NCBI RefSeq assembly: GCF_023016115.1
Contig: NZ_JALKBH010000003.1
Span: 186,001-250,000 of the forward strand
DNA: 64,000 bases
Reading direction: 5' to 3'
Source: Alcanivorax sp. S6407
Lineage (GTDB): Bacteria > Pseudomonadota > Gammaproteobacteria > Pseudomonadales > Alcanivoracaceae
Shown here: positions 26,166 to 34,914 of the stretch, one piece after another
Position numbering within the stretch: position 1 is the stretch's first letter
How the letters are laid out: every line of letters starts with the position of its first letter
Notes under the pieces: model-generated
Databases searched by the model: none
The model's input: the letters and a program-made list of their open reading frames with translations, nothing else
What the model was told of the DNA's origin: nothing
Position numbers and translations under genes: made by a program

Positions 26166-27089
26166 TTAACTGCCTTTAACCGCTTTCACCCCGCTCAGCG
26201 TCTTGAAACATGTCGCCTGGGCCGTTTCCTGAAACTCCTGAATATAGGCGAGCGCTTCATCCTCGATACGCACTGCGGCATAAAGCGTTCGCCATACCCC
26301 TTTTTCTCCCAGCCGCACGGTCTTCAACAGATCGTGTTCGGTATACTCGGTCAGCGCCCAACTTGGGAGCGCCGCGACACCACGTCCGGCCGCCACCAGT
26401 TGGGCGGTCATGGGGGTCAACTCTGCGGTGCGAATCGCTGCGGGCTCCACACGGGCCGGGCCGAGAAACACGTTGAACACATCCAGCCGCTCCCGCTCTA
26501 CCGGATAGGTAATCAACGTCTGTTCGGACAGATCTTCCGGCTCGATCCAGGTTTTCGCTGCCAGAGGCGAACGCCCCGATACCGCCAGCACCAGCTCATA
26601 ACGGAATAGTGGAAGATACTTCACCGCCTCGTCTTCGACGGGATCGGAGGTAATCACCATATCCAGATCCCCACGCAACAGGGCGGGTAACGGGGCAAAA
26701 CTGAAGGCGGCAGACAGGTCCAGTTCCACGTCCGGCCAATGCTCCCGGAACGCATCCAGCGCCGGCATCAGCCACTGAAAACAGGAGTGGCAGTCGATGG
26801 CGATATGAAGGCGTCCCGATTGCCCCTCTGCCAAACGCTTTAACTCGCGCTCAGCCTGCAACACCTTCGGCAGTACTTCCTGCCCCAGCGCCAGCAACCG
26901 CTGACCTGCAGTAGTAAAACGCACCGGCCGGGTCCTGCGTACCAGCAGCTCCACTCCCAGGCGATGCTCCAGATCCTTGAGCTGATGTGACAGCGCAGAC
27001 TGGGTCACATGCAAGCGCTCCGCTGCCTCCACCAGCGAGCCGGCTTCATCGATGGCTCGCAGGGTAGCGAGATGTCGTAGTTCAAGCAT
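26166..27089 (-). CDS. metR: LysR-family regulator of methionine synthesis, MetR
   Basis: A 307-residue LysR protein. The winged helix is at residues 1-62 (MLELRHLATLRAIDEAGSLV, then TQSALSHQLKDLEHRLG). The effector domain contains HIAIDCHSCFQWLMPALDAF, which is characteristic of MetR, the homocysteine-responsive activator of metE. GGAGG precedes the ATG at 27089. It is divergent from metE. Its stop codon (TAA) comes from a GTTAACA heptad. Confidence 0.93.
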   Translation of the reverse strand: MLELRHLATLRAIDEAGSLVEAAERLHVTQSALSHQLKDLEHRLGVELLVRRTRPVRFTTAGQRLLALGQEVLPKVLQAERELKRLAEGQSGRLHIAIDCHSCFQWLMPALDAFREHWPDVELDLSAAFSFAPLPALLRGDLDMVITSDPVEDEAVKYLPLFRYELVLAVSGRSPLAAKTWIEPEDLSEQTLITYPVERERLDVFNVFLGPARVEPAAIRTAELTPMTAQLVAAGRGVAALPSWALTEYTEHDLLKTVRLGEKGVWRTLYAAVRIEDEALAYIQEFQETAQATCFKTLSGVKAVKGS

Positions 27090-27110
27090 GAAAACCTCCA
27101 GCGTTTTCCT

Positions 27111-27134
27111 TGTGGGAGCTTGCCTGCAAGCGAT
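27111..27134. repeat. Single REP-like element
   Basis: TGTGGGAGCTTGCCTGCAAG, then CGAT. It is a variant of the REP family with the inner palindrome AGCTTGC/GCAAGC. Confidence 0.7.
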
Positions 27135-27177
27135 TCGTTCAAACCGTTGGAGCATCGATGGCCGGACGCGAGTTCGA

Positions 27178-27315
27178 GTTCAACGTTGAAAGTTCAAAGT
27201 TTAAAAGCGCGGACCAGGCCATCTTGCCGGCCAAGCATTACCCGCGCACAGGCGTTAGATGCACGGCCCCTCCATCCCGTCCTCGCGTTTCAACTTTCAA
27301 CTTTGAACTTTCAAC
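27178..27315. repeat. Inverted heptad-array element (GTTGAAA type)
   Basis: Left at 27178-27205: GTTCAAC, GTTGAAA, GTTCAAA, GTTTAAA. Right at 27288-27315: TTTCAAC, TTTCAAC, TTTGAAC, TTTCAAC. Exactly four units each side, 82 bases apart. It lies in the metR-metE divergent region. Confidence 0.85.
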
Positions 27316-27371
27316 TGCTGCCCCCACCCAGCCGACCGCTCACTGCAGCCAATCCCCTCGCCACACAGAAA

Positions 27372-27386
27372 ATGAGAGCAGCTCAT
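27372..27386. promoter_or_regulatory. Candidate MetR operator
   Basis: ATGAG-AGCAG-CTCAT is a palindrome whose inner 4-5-4 layout (TGAG-N5-CTCA) matches the MetR consensus TGAA-N5-TTCA at three of four positions per arm. It lies 112 bases before the metE start. Confidence 0.5.
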
Positions 27387-27497
27387 ATTGATGATTAGTT
27401 ATTTGATTTTGCCTCAAGTAACGACATCAGCACAATAGCCTCAACTGGCTCGTCCCGACGACGCCCTACCCATTGAAAGCACAACCAAGGACAGATC

Positions 27498-29789
27498 ATG
27501 ACCACCCTGCATAACCTGGGCTTCCCCCGTATCGGCGCCCGCCGGGAACTGAAACAGGCGCTGGAAGCTTACTGGGCCGGCAACCTTCAGCAGAGCGAAC
27601 TGGAGCACGTGGGCCGCAGCCTGCGCGCTCGGCACTGGGCGATGCAGGCGGAGGCCGGCGTGGACCTCGTGCCGGTAGGAGACTTTGCCTGGTACGACCA
27701 GATTCTCGAATTCAGCTGCCTGCTGGGCGTGGTGCCCAACCGGTTTGCCCAGGACGATGCGCAACCGGTGGCGCTGGATACCCTGTTTCGCATGGCTCGC
27801 GGCCGCGCCCCCAGCGGCACTCCGGCTGCGGCCTGCGAGATGACCAAATGGTTCGATACCAACTACCACTACATTGTGCCGGAGCTGGCCGCAGACCAGC
27901 GTTTCCGAATTGCCGGCAACAGCCTGTTCGAGCAGGTGGATGAAGCCAGCAGTCAGGGGCACAACCCCAAGCCGGTCATCCCCGGGCCGTTGACTTACCT
28001 CTACCTGAGCAAGGGTGAAAGCTTCGCCAGCGCCGATGACAACGCCAAGCTGGACCAGCTGGATAATCTGGTTCCCGTCTACCGCCAGATTCTGCAGCAA
28101 CTGGTCCATCAGGGCGTGGAGTGGGTACAGATCGATGAACCGATTCTGGTGCTGGACCTGCCGGACAGCTGGCTGCGTGCCTACCTGCGCGTATACGACC
28201 AGCTCGCCGCTGCCAGCGACGCAAAATTGCTACTGGCCACCTACTTCGGCGGGCTGGAGAACAATCTGTTCACGGCACTGGAACTGCCGGTGGACGGCAT
28301 CCACCTGGATCGCGTGCGCGGCAATGATGATCTGGAACAGGTAATCCCGCGTCTTGGCAACAAGGTGCTTTCACTGGGTGTCATCAATGGTCGCAACATC
28401 TGGCGAACTGATCTGGATGCCGCCCTCGACACCCTGTTGCCACTGCGCGATGCGCTAGGCGAACAGTTGTGGCTGGCGCCCTCCTGCTCCCTGTTGCACA
28501 GCCCGGTAGATCTGGATCAGGAAGACGGCCTCGACGACGAACTGAAAAGCTGGCTCAGTTTCTCCAAACAGAAACTCGGTGAGCTGGCGTTACTGGGCCG
28601 AGCCCTGGACGGTGACAGCAGCGTCAACGGCGCCCTTCAGGCACAACGCGATGCCTTGCAGGCGCGTCGCAACTCCACCCGGATTCACAACAGTCACGTT
28701 GCCGCTCGCCTGCGTGAGGCGGCGGATATTTCCCGAGATCGCCGTAGTCCGTTTGCCGAACGAATTGCGCAGCAACAGCAGGCACTCAAGCTGCCCGCGT
28801 TTCCCACCACCACCATCGGTTCTTTTCCGCAAACCCGGGAGATCCGCAGTGCACGTCGGGACTGGAAAGCCGGCAAATTGAACGATGCCGATTACACTCG
28901 CCAGATGCAGGAAGAGATTGCGCTGTGTATCCGTTACCAGGAAGAGGTGGAACTGGATGTACTGGTGCATGGTGAAGCCGAACGTAACGACATGGTGGAA
29001 TACTTCGGGGAGTTGCTGGATGGCTTTGCCTTCACTCGCTTCGGCTGGGTGCAAAGCTATGGCTCCCGCTGCGTGAAACCACCGATCATCTTCGGTGATG
29101 TGCAACGCCCTGAAGCCATGACGGTGCTGTGGGCGAAGTTTGCCCAGTCTCTCACCGACAAGCCCGTCAAAGGGATGCTCACTGGTCCTGTGACCATCCT
29201 GCAGTGGTCTTTCGTCCGTGATGACCAGCCCCGCGCCGACACCTGCCGGCAGATCGCCCTGGCACTTCGGGATGAAGTTCAGGATCTTGAAGCCGCGGGT
29301 ATCAAGGTGATCCAGATCGATGAGCCCGCGCTTCGTGAGGGGCTTCCCCTGCGACAAGGTGACTGGCAGGAGTATCTGGACTGGGCCGTGGACTGCTTCC
29401 GCCTCAGCACCGTGGGCGTGGCCGATGACACCCAGATCCATACCCACATGTGTTATGCGGAATTCAACGACATCATCGACGCCATCGCGGCGCTGGATGC
29501 GGATGTGATCACCATCGAGACATCACGGTCGAATATGGAGTTGCTCAATGCCTTCCGGGATTTCCACTACCCCAATGACATTGGCCCCGGCGTATACGAC
29601 ATCCACTCGCCTAATGAACCGGACGTGGACTGGATGGTAGGACTGATGGAGAAAGCTGCCGAACAGCTACCCCGCGAACGACTCTGGGTGAACCCGGACT
29701 GCGGCCTGAAAACCCGCCAATGGGAAGAGACCCGAGGGGCGCTGGCCAACATGGTGGAGGCCGCCAAACGGTTGCGGGCGGCAGGCTAA
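27498..29789 (+). CDS. metE: Cobalamin-independent methionine synthase MetE
   Basis: A 763-residue enzyme that transfers methyl from methyltetrahydropteroyl-triglutamate to homocysteine. It is a duplicated TIM-barrel protein. The N-terminal half begins [22 protein letters not shown]. The C-terminal half holds the zinc site: His/Cys in HMCYAEFND and Cys in [17 protein letters not shown] precedes the ATG. Probably under MetR control through the divergent region. Confidence 0.97.
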   Translation: MTTLHNLGFPRIGARRELKQALEAYWAGNLQQSELEHVGRSLRARHWAMQAEAGVDLVPVGDFAWYDQILEFSCLLGVVPNRFAQDDAQPVALDTLFRMARGRAPSGTPAAACEMTKWFDTNYHYIVPELAADQRFRIAGNSLFEQVDEASSQGHNPKPVIPGPLTYLYLSKGESFASADDNAKLDQLDNLVPVYRQILQQLVHQGVEWVQIDEPILVLDLPDSWLRAYLRVYDQLAAASDAKLLLATYFGGLENNLFTALELPVDGIHLDRVRGNDDLEQVIPRLGNKVLSLGVINGRNIWRTDLDAALDTLLPLRDALGEQLWLAPSCSLLHSPVDLDQEDGLDDELKSWLSFSKQKLGELALLGRALDGDSSVNGALQAQRDALQARRNSTRIHNSHVAARLREAADISRDRRSPFAERIAQQQQALKLPAFPTTTIGSFPQTREIRSARRDWKAGKLNDADYTRQMQEEIALCIRYQEEVELDVLVHGEAERNDMVEYFGELLDGFAFTRFGWVQSYGSRCVKPPIIFGDVQRPEAMTVLWAKFAQSLTDKPVKGMLTGPVTILQWSFVRDDQPRADTCRQIALALRDEVQDLEAAGIKVIQIDEPALREGLPLRQGDWQEYLDWAVDCFRLSTVGVADDTQIHTHMCYAEFNDIIDAIAALDADVITIETSRSNMELLNAFRDFHYPNDIGPGVYDIHSPNEPDVDWMVGLMEKAAEQLPRERLWVNPDCGLKTRQWEETRGALANMVEAAKRLRAAG

Positions 29790-30244
29790 AAGGGTTTTTA
29801 CCACAGAGTGCACAGAGTTCACTGAGGGAAAACATTCTCTCTGTGACGCTGTGCGAACCTGTCGTTGTTTTTTCGCGGTGGAACCACCGCTCCTACAAAG
29901 ATCAGTCGCGAGTGGCGAGTTGCGAAAGGCAAAGGCACAGGGTCAAACATCGTAGGGCGGAAATCGGCGAAGGCCGATCTCCGCCGATACAGCGCCAATG
30001 GCGGAGATGGGCTCACGCCCATTTCCGCCCTACGAAATGTAATAAAGAGACAAAGAGACTCACCCGACCTTCGCGTGCAAGCACGCTCCCAAATCAATCT
30101 CCAGGCGCTCCCTCGGCACTGACGAGCAGCGGGTTGATAATGAGATCTTGAATTTCAGCATCAAGCTTCTGGCATCATGCGGTCATCGGACAGACGGGTT
30201 TTCGCGACTCGAAACTCGAAACTCGTTACTCGTTTCTCATCACC
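29790..30244. other. Repeat-rich intergenic region
   Basis: No gene is seen. In order: a TTTACCACAGAGTGCACAGAG element at 29796-29828, a GCGGTGGAACCACCGCTCC hairpin near 29874, an 82-bp inverted element at 29952-30033, a REP half at 30070-30090, and heptads ACTCGAA/ACTCGAA/ACTCGTT/ACTCGTT at 30203-30235. Confidence 0.7.
29952..30033. repeat. 82-bp inverted element, copy A
   Basis: The ends are GTAGGGCGGAAAT and ATTTCCGCCCTAC, perfect 13-bp inverted repeats. Inside, GGAGATGGGC and other small hairpins occur. A second copy of the same length is at 50089-50170, and a half copy at 18488-18522. Confidence 0.85.
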
Positions 30245-31411
30245 TCAACTTTCTGCCGGGTCCTCGATGACTTTCAGCAGACGATCCGGACCCAGCTCCA
30301 CCGGCTTGGGTTCGCCAGGCAATTGCCAGTGCCCGGCATGGCGCTCATCCGGTTTGCTGTCCATCAGTGGCAGGCTGGTGAGATCGGCCAGCGCATCACG
30401 GAACAGGTCCGTGCGATAACACTGGGCTGCAAACGTCTGCTTTTCTTCCAGATTGCACTGCCGCCAACGCTGCATTTCTTCCAGCAGGAAACGGGCATCG
30501 GAACGCCAGGGGAAGTTGGCATGAAAACCGGCAAACACATGGAAGTGGTGGGCCGGGAACGGCTGGCCTGTGAGCCCGCCGGGCAGACGGTTACTGAACG
30601 GCGCACGAATAATTTCTTCCGGCACATCCAGCCAGGCGGGATGGGCCAGCAGGGAGAGACTGTCGATAAGATTTTCATCCGCATGGCAAGCCGCCTTGTA
30701 CAGGGCTCGCAGCAAGGAACGATGCGTTTCCGGATTGCGCGCAACCCAGTCACGGGATACCGCCAGCACCTTTTCCGGCGCGTTTTCCCAGATCTGGTAA
30801 CCGGACAGAATACAATGGCCCGCACCAGTGAGCGCCGCCAGACTGTTCCATGGCTCACCCACACAGAAGCCATCAATATGGCCCATGCGCAGATGATCCA
30901 CCATCTGTGACGGTGGCAGCACCACCAGTTTCACATCATGGTCCGGATCCAGCCCGGCCACACTCAGCCAGTGACGCAGTTGATAGGCATGACAAGAAAA
31001 CGGGAACACCACTGCCAACACCAGCGGGTCTTCACCACCGCTGGCTCGAGCCGCCACCAACTTGTTCATGGCAGTGGCCATGTCATTCGGCGTGGGGCCC
31101 TCGGAAAGTGCGCACAAGCCCTGAAACAGCATCTGCGAAACGGTGATGCCATTACCATTCAGGCCCATTGAAAAGGCGGTGGCCAGTGGCTTCTTGATGC
31201 AGCCCAGCCCCAGAGAGGTGGACATCAGCATTGGCGCCAACATGGGGGCCGCGTCCAGCTGACCGACCAGCAGGCGATCACGCAGACTTGCCCAGCTCCA
31301 CTCCGGCTGCAACTCCACGTCGAGCCCTTCAGCCGCAAAATAGCCGGCTTCCTGGGCAACCGCCAGGGGAAGGCTGTCAGTCAGAGGCATGTAGCCAATA
31401 CGAATTTTCAT
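30245..31411 (-). CDS. nasS: Nitrate/nitrite sensor protein NasS (NrtA/CmpA-like)
   Basis: A 388-residue protein of the NrtA/CmpA substrate-binding family. It starts MKIRIGYMPLTDSLPLAVAQ without a signal peptide, so it is cytoplasmic. That and the neighbouring nasT identify it as NasS, which binds nitrate or nitrite and then releases NasT. Segments such as GFCVGEPWN are shared with NrtA at 40450. The ATG overlaps the stop of a small frame by one base (TAATG). Confidence 0.9.
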   Translation of the reverse strand: MKIRIGYMPLTDSLPLAVAQEAGYFAAEGLDVELQPEWSWASLRDRLLVGQLDAAPMLAPMLMSTSLGLGCIKKPLATAFSMGLNGNGITVSQMLFQGLCALSEGPTPNDMATAMNKLVAARASGGEDPLVLAVVFPFSCHAYQLRHWLSVAGLDPDHDVKLVVLPPSQMVDHLRMGHIDGFCVGEPWNSLAALTGAGHCILSGYQIWENAPEKVLAVSRDWVARNPETHRSLLRALYKAACHADENLIDSLSLLAHPAWLDVPEEIIRAPFSNRLPGGLTGQPFPAHHFHVFAGFHANFPWRSDARFLLEEMQRWRQCNLEEKQTFAAQCYRTDLFRDALADLTSLPLMDSKPDERHAGHWQLPGEPKPVELGPDRLLKVIEDPAES

Positions 31412-31563
31412 TATTCTTGCTCCACAACCGCCTGACGCCGAACGCTGGATGCCGGGCGCCGCAGTGGTTCATTCATCTCGACAGGACGCCTTTCCCGGCT
31501 GACAGGTTTAGATGGTGCATCCACCAGACTGCGGGACTTTTTCAATGGCATCACTCGTCGCAT
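31411..31563 (-). CDS. Small basic ORF between nasT and nasS
   Basis: A 50-residue frame starting MRRVMPLKKSRSLV, rich in Arg and Pro. It has a good AGGAG site five bases before its ATG, and its TAA overlaps the nasS ATG. However, its 3' third runs through a heptad array (31430-31457), and the inverse array lies upstream, so it may simply be the inside of a repeat element. It could act as a coupling leader for nasS. Confidence 0.4.
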   Translation of the reverse strand: MRRVMPLKKSRSLVDAPSKPVSRERRPVEMNEPLRRPASSVRRQAVVEQE

Positions 31564-31607
31564 GTTCTCTCCTGTATTGGCGTCAGGCATTTGGCCTCGG
31601 GCGTCCG
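31430..31607. repeat. Inverted heptad-array element (GCCTGAC type)
   Basis: Left at 31430-31457: GCCTGAC, GCCGAAC, GCTGGAT, GCCGGGC. Right at 31580-31607: GCGTCAG, GCATTTG, GCCTCGG, GCGTCCG. Four units each, diverged but in register. It lies between nasT and nasS, five bases from the nasT stop. Confidence 0.7.
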
Positions 31608-31612
31608 GCGTT

Positions 31613-32269
31613 TTATCCCTGCGCTTTCAGCATCTCGGCGTAATCGAGCACCGAGCGGGCTACCTGAATCAACGGCTGGCCGGTGTTCATGGCCTGCCGC
31701 CGCAGGGTGCTGTAGGCATCCTGCTCATTGAGCCGGCGACGCTGCATCAGCAGCCCCTTCGCCCGCTCGATAATCTTGCGTTCTGCCAGTGCTTCACGGG
31801 TCTGTTCCAGCTCTTCACGCAGGGCCTGATATTCGCGGAACCGCGCCGTAGCCACTCGCATCACACCACGTACCCGGGTCAGGTCAGTCTCCCCAGCCAC
31901 ATAGGCACTCACACCGGCACGCAATGCCGCCACCACCAGGTCTTCATCATCCTGGTTGCAGAACATGACCATGGGACGCGGGATATCCCGCTGCACCAGC
32001 GCCATGCTCTCGAGGGTGTCCCGATCCGGGGCATCCATATCGACGATGACCACATCCGGGTTACTACTGTGCACCTTCTCCGCCAGACCGGCTGCGCTGG
32101 TCAGGCGACACAGGATCTCGTGCCCCTCATCGATGAGGGCCCGTTCGAGAATCGCGGCGCGCGGTGGCTGGTCATCCACCAGCATGATTTTCAGAGCCAT
32201 AACGTCTGGAGCATCCGGACAAAGAGTATTATCAGATTGTTTTGCAACGGTTGTGCCAGTCATGGTCAT
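31613..32269 (-). CDS. nasT: ANTAR-domain RNA-binding antiterminator NasT
   Basis: A 218-residue protein. Residues ~25-140 form a receiver-like domain (KIMLVDDQPPRAAILERAL, VIVDMDAPD), a coiled stretch follows, and the C-terminal ANTAR three-helix domain (ERKIIERAKGLLMQRRRLNEQDAYSTLRRQAM) binds paired hexaloop RNA hairpins. NasT promotes readthrough of leader terminators in nitrate operons when NasS is nitrate-bound. A matching leader is found before nrtA in this window. Starts at 32269 or 32263 are possible. Confidence 0.94.
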   Translation of the reverse strand: MTMTGTTVAKQSDNTLCPDAPDVMALKIMLVDDQPPRAAILERALIDEGHEILCRLTSAAGLAEKVHSSNPDVVIVDMDAPDRDTLESMALVQRDIPRPMVMFCNQDDEDLVVAALRAGVSAYVAGETDLTRVRGVMRVATARFREYQALREELEQTREALAERKIIERAKGLLMQRRRLNEQDAYSTLRRQAMNTGQPLIQVARSVLDYAEMLKAQG

Positions 32270-32325
32270 CCTAACCTGTTGTTTTCATGTGAATTTTATT
32301 TTTCACCAATACAGCACCTCAAAAG

Positions 32326-32342
32326 CGCACCCTCCTGGTGCA
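32326..32342. promoter_or_regulatory. Candidate NtrC binding site
   Basis: CGCACCCTCCTGGTGCA fits the 7-3-7 pattern of NtrC sites (TGCACCA-N3-TGGTGCA) at 12 of the 14 arm positions. It sits between the globin stop and the nasT start, about 57 bases upstream of nasT. This is inference from the consensus. Confidence 0.45.
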
Positions 32343-32380
32343 CTTTTGGGTGCCAAAAACGCCCCACCCGCTCGCGTCGC

Positions 32381-32788
32381 TCAGTACTCAGCGGCGTCGA
32401 TCATGGTGGTGGCCAGTATGGTGTAGGCGGCGGTCCAGGCTGCTTCGGTGTCACTGTCAAAGGCATCACCCAGTCCCTGGCCCAGCGTCCAAAGCAAGGC
32501 CTGTGCCACCGTGTCGTAATCCGCCGGCTTCACACCGTAATCCTTGTGGCGAGCCCCCAGCTTCTGAACCGCAGGAACAATGGTGTCGAGCTTGTCCAGC
32601 CCCTTCACCGCCACCCCGATCATGGTCATCAGCTTCTTGCCCTGCTCTTCCATATTGCCCTTGAAGAGCGGCTTGAGCGCCGGGTCGGTGGTAAACAGAC
32701 GATCGTAAAACAGCGCTGCAGCCTGATCGGCAATGCCTTCCACTTTCGCCCAGCTGTCCTGAACCAGAGCAATCTGTTCGGGAGTCAT
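32381..32788 (-). CDS. Single-domain globin (bacterial haemoglobin-like)
   Basis: A 135-residue globin. The proximal histidine is His81 (LGARHKDYGV). The distal E7 position appears to be Gln49 (NMEEQGKKLM), and B10 is a Tyr (LFYDRLF), the Tyr/Gln pair typical of flavohaemoglobin-like and Vitreoscilla-type globins with NO-detoxifying activity. It has no reductase domain. It is located among nitrate genes, consistent with nitrosative defence. Confidence 0.9.
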   Translation of the reverse strand: MTPEQIALVQDSWAKVEGIADQAAALFYDRLFTTDPALKPLFKGNMEEQGKKLMTMIGVAVKGLDKLDTIVPAVQKLGARHKDYGVKPADYDTVAQALLWTLGQGLGDAFDSDTEAAWTAAYTILATTMIDAAEY

Positions 32789-32930
32789 GGTGTTTCTCCT
32801 GTCATTTATAAGAATGGCTCCAATGCCGTGATGCCGGGGAGAAAGAGTCAGGTGTTTGACGACCTAAACTCCCCCCATGAAACACTGGGCCTCTATTGCC
32901 ACATCTGTCTTCTTGCATCAGACCGACGAA

Positions 32931-33524
32931 CTACATCGGCACCCGAATGACGACACCGCCCATCACATCGCCCATTTCGAAATCGGTCTTGGGGGAATCC
33001 TTGTGATTGTTGTGGCAAGCCACACAGGGCGCGGCCACTGCCACATCCGGATACACCGCGGTGTAGTAGGTGGTATCACCCAGCTTTTCTTCGCCGTAGA
33101 AGTTCTTGCCCGGGTTATCCACGATGAACTGGAGACCTTCTTTTTCCAGATCGGTCTTGGGAGCATTCTGGGCGTTGATCGGCCACAGGGATTGCAGTGA
33201 ATAAGTGAAGTCGCTGGTCATTTCACTCACGGCTTCAGCGCCGTAGCGGAACATCTGCGCGGGCAGCGGTGCACCGTTTTCCAGGTCTTCCCAGTATTCA
33301 TGGGGTTTGATGCTGTCAGCGCCGGCCGGACCAAGGCGGCCGATAATCATCTTGGTGTAGTTGGTACGGTCTGCCTTCATCACCGCAAACAGGGAATCGG
33401 TGTAGACCTTGGGTTCGATCCCCCCGCTTGGCGCCGCCTTCTCCTCACCGCAACCGGTGAGCATCAGGGCGGAAATGGCGCTGGCCATCAATATGGTGAC
33501 GTTACGCTTCATGACATGTTGCAT
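32931..33524 (-). CDS. DUF3365 (Tll0287-like) haem lipoprotein
   Basis: A 197-residue exported protein. The start at 33524 has GAGGAGG eight bases upstream. A lipobox (LMLTGC) follows the signal. The C-terminal region carries a single CxxCH (CVACHNNHKDSPKTDFEMGDVMGG), as in Tll0287-type domains, which hold c-type haem. It lies directly downstream of the multihaem cytochrome gene, 34 bases away, and is probably its electron partner. Confidence 0.85.
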   Translation of the reverse strand: MQHVMKRNVTILMASAISALMLTGCGEEKAAPSGGIEPKVYTDSLFAVMKADRTNYTKMIIGRLGPAGADSIKPHEYWEDLENGAPLPAQMFRYGAEAVSEMTSDFTYSLQSLWPINAQNAPKTDLEKEGLQFIVDNPGKNFYGEEKLGDTTYYTAVYPDVAVAAPCVACHNNHKDSPKTDFEMGDVMGGVVIRVPM

Positions 33525-33558
33525 GGGTACTGCCTCCTCAGGTTTTAAAATCGTGCTA

Positions 33559-34899
33559 TCAGTAGGGCCCTTTTCGGTTGTCACGGGCCTTGTCCCGGTC
33601 CACGGCCATATCGATAGAAGGCACGTGGGTCTCCGGCTTACCGTTGAAGTTGTTTTCCAGCAGGTGCGGATCCGCTAACGCGTCCAGGGAAAATTCCAGG
33701 CTGTGGCATTGCAGGCACACTGGTCGCGCCATTTTTTCCACCGGTCGCATGGTCAGACTCTGGTTGTGCTGGACAAAAATCTCGTCGTGCTTTTCTTCCC
33801 GCGGCATATGACAGGTAGCACAGGTCACGCCGCTGCCTGGCGGCAGCTCGCCGCGTTTTTCCTGTTTCCACAGGTCATGATGGGGAGAACGCAGGTATTC
33901 GTTACTGTGCTCGTCGTTGTGACAACCGATGCAGCTGTCCACGGCGGCGGCCTGGGTGTCGAATTCATGGGCGCCATGACAACTGATACAGGTCAACTCC
34001 CGGTGGCTGGCTTCCACATGCATGTTGAGTACCGACTGCGCCGGCGTCATCGGCGACAGCCCCTGAGCCAGGCGCATGCCATGACGGCCCTCAAGGAAAC
34101 TTTCTGATTCCGGCTCGTGACAGGTAGCGCACTGCAGAGGCTCAGGGGAATCCACCCAGTCATCCCCGCCACCGTGACAGGCCGTGCACTCCACGCCGGC
34201 CTGGGCATGGGCATTGCCGTCCCAGTGTTCCGGCGTTTCCACTGTCTCAGGCGGCGAGCCTTTGCCCTTCATCAGCGCCACCAGATCGGCATCACTCATC
34301 TGTCTGGCCAGCAGATTGCGCGGCGGTTGTTGGGCTGGCTGCTTCAACCATGGCTCATCGGCGTGAGCCAAAAGGAAGTCTTCATAAAGGGCACGGTTAT
34401 CATGGAAGTTATGGCAACCGGCATTGGCACAGGTATCAAAGCCCATGCCTTCATGACTGGGGCGATCCTTTTCAATGTCTTCGTGACAATGGGCACACAT
34501 GTCCATGGGCAAGGTCACGCCCATGCCCACATCCAGCTCCGGGCGATGCTCCACATGACAGGACACGCACAAACGGGCATCCACATTGGCCAGCCGGTCC
34601 GCGTTACGCGGATCAGTAAATTTGGACTTGGGGTGAGAGTCCTGGGCTTCTTCCAGTTGCTCACCGTGACAATCCACACAGGCGTTCTGCAGTACGGTTT
34701 CGCTGTCAAAACCATCGCCATGACAGACACTGCACTGCATTTCGATCTGGTGATGGCCGTGGGTCATGGGCCCGGGAATAAACGCGGTTTTTGGTGCCTG
34801 CTCATCGACAAGCTGCAGACTCAGCCAGATGGCCAGCCCCAGCGAGGCGAACAACCAGATGGCCCAGAGAATCGGATTGCGTTTCTTGCTTCCCATCAT
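33559..34899 (-). CDS. Membrane-anchored undecahaem c-type cytochrome
   Basis: A 446-residue protein with an N-terminal membrane anchor (ILWAIWLFASLGLAIWLSL) and a periplasmic domain with eleven haem-binding sites: ten CxxCH (CSVCH, CVDCH, CVSCH, CAHCH, CTACH, CATCH, CISCH, CIGCH, CATCH, CLQCH) and one CX4CH (CANAGCH). Many free histidines (HGHH, HHDLW) can be distal ligands. It starts 16 bases after the FAD fusion gene. The start at 34899 is one of ATGATG; a GTG at 34908 is possible. I do not recognise a named subfamily. Confidence 0.9.
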   Translation of the reverse strand: MMGSKKRNPILWAIWLFASLGLAIWLSLQLVDEQAPKTAFIPGPMTHGHHQIEMQCSVCHGDGFDSETVLQNACVDCHGEQLEEAQDSHPKSKFTDPRNADRLANVDARLCVSCHVEHRPELDVGMGVTLPMDMCAHCHEDIEKDRPSHEGMGFDTCANAGCHNFHDNRALYEDFLLAHADEPWLKQPAQQPPRNLLARQMSDADLVALMKGKGSPPETVETPEHWDGNAHAQAGVECTACHGGGDDWVDSPEPLQCATCHEPESESFLEGRHGMRLAQGLSPMTPAQSVLNMHVEASHRELTCISCHGAHEFDTQAAAVDSCIGCHNDEHSNEYLRSPHHDLWKQEKRGELPPGSGVTCATCHMPREEKHDEIFVQHNQSLTMRPVEKMARPVCLQCHSLEFSLDALADPHLLENNFNGKPETHVPSIDMAVDRDKARDNRKGPY

Positions 34900-34914
34900 C
34901 GTCCCCACGCCCGA

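Noticed and set aside
32340-32356. Sigma-54-like sequence before nasT
   Set aside because: TTGGCACCCAAAAGTGC has GG and GC 13 bases apart instead of 12, which RpoN does not tolerate well.
31562-32950. 462-residue open frame on the plus strand
   Set aside because: Antisense to nasT and the globin gene, both well supported; no recognisable domain.
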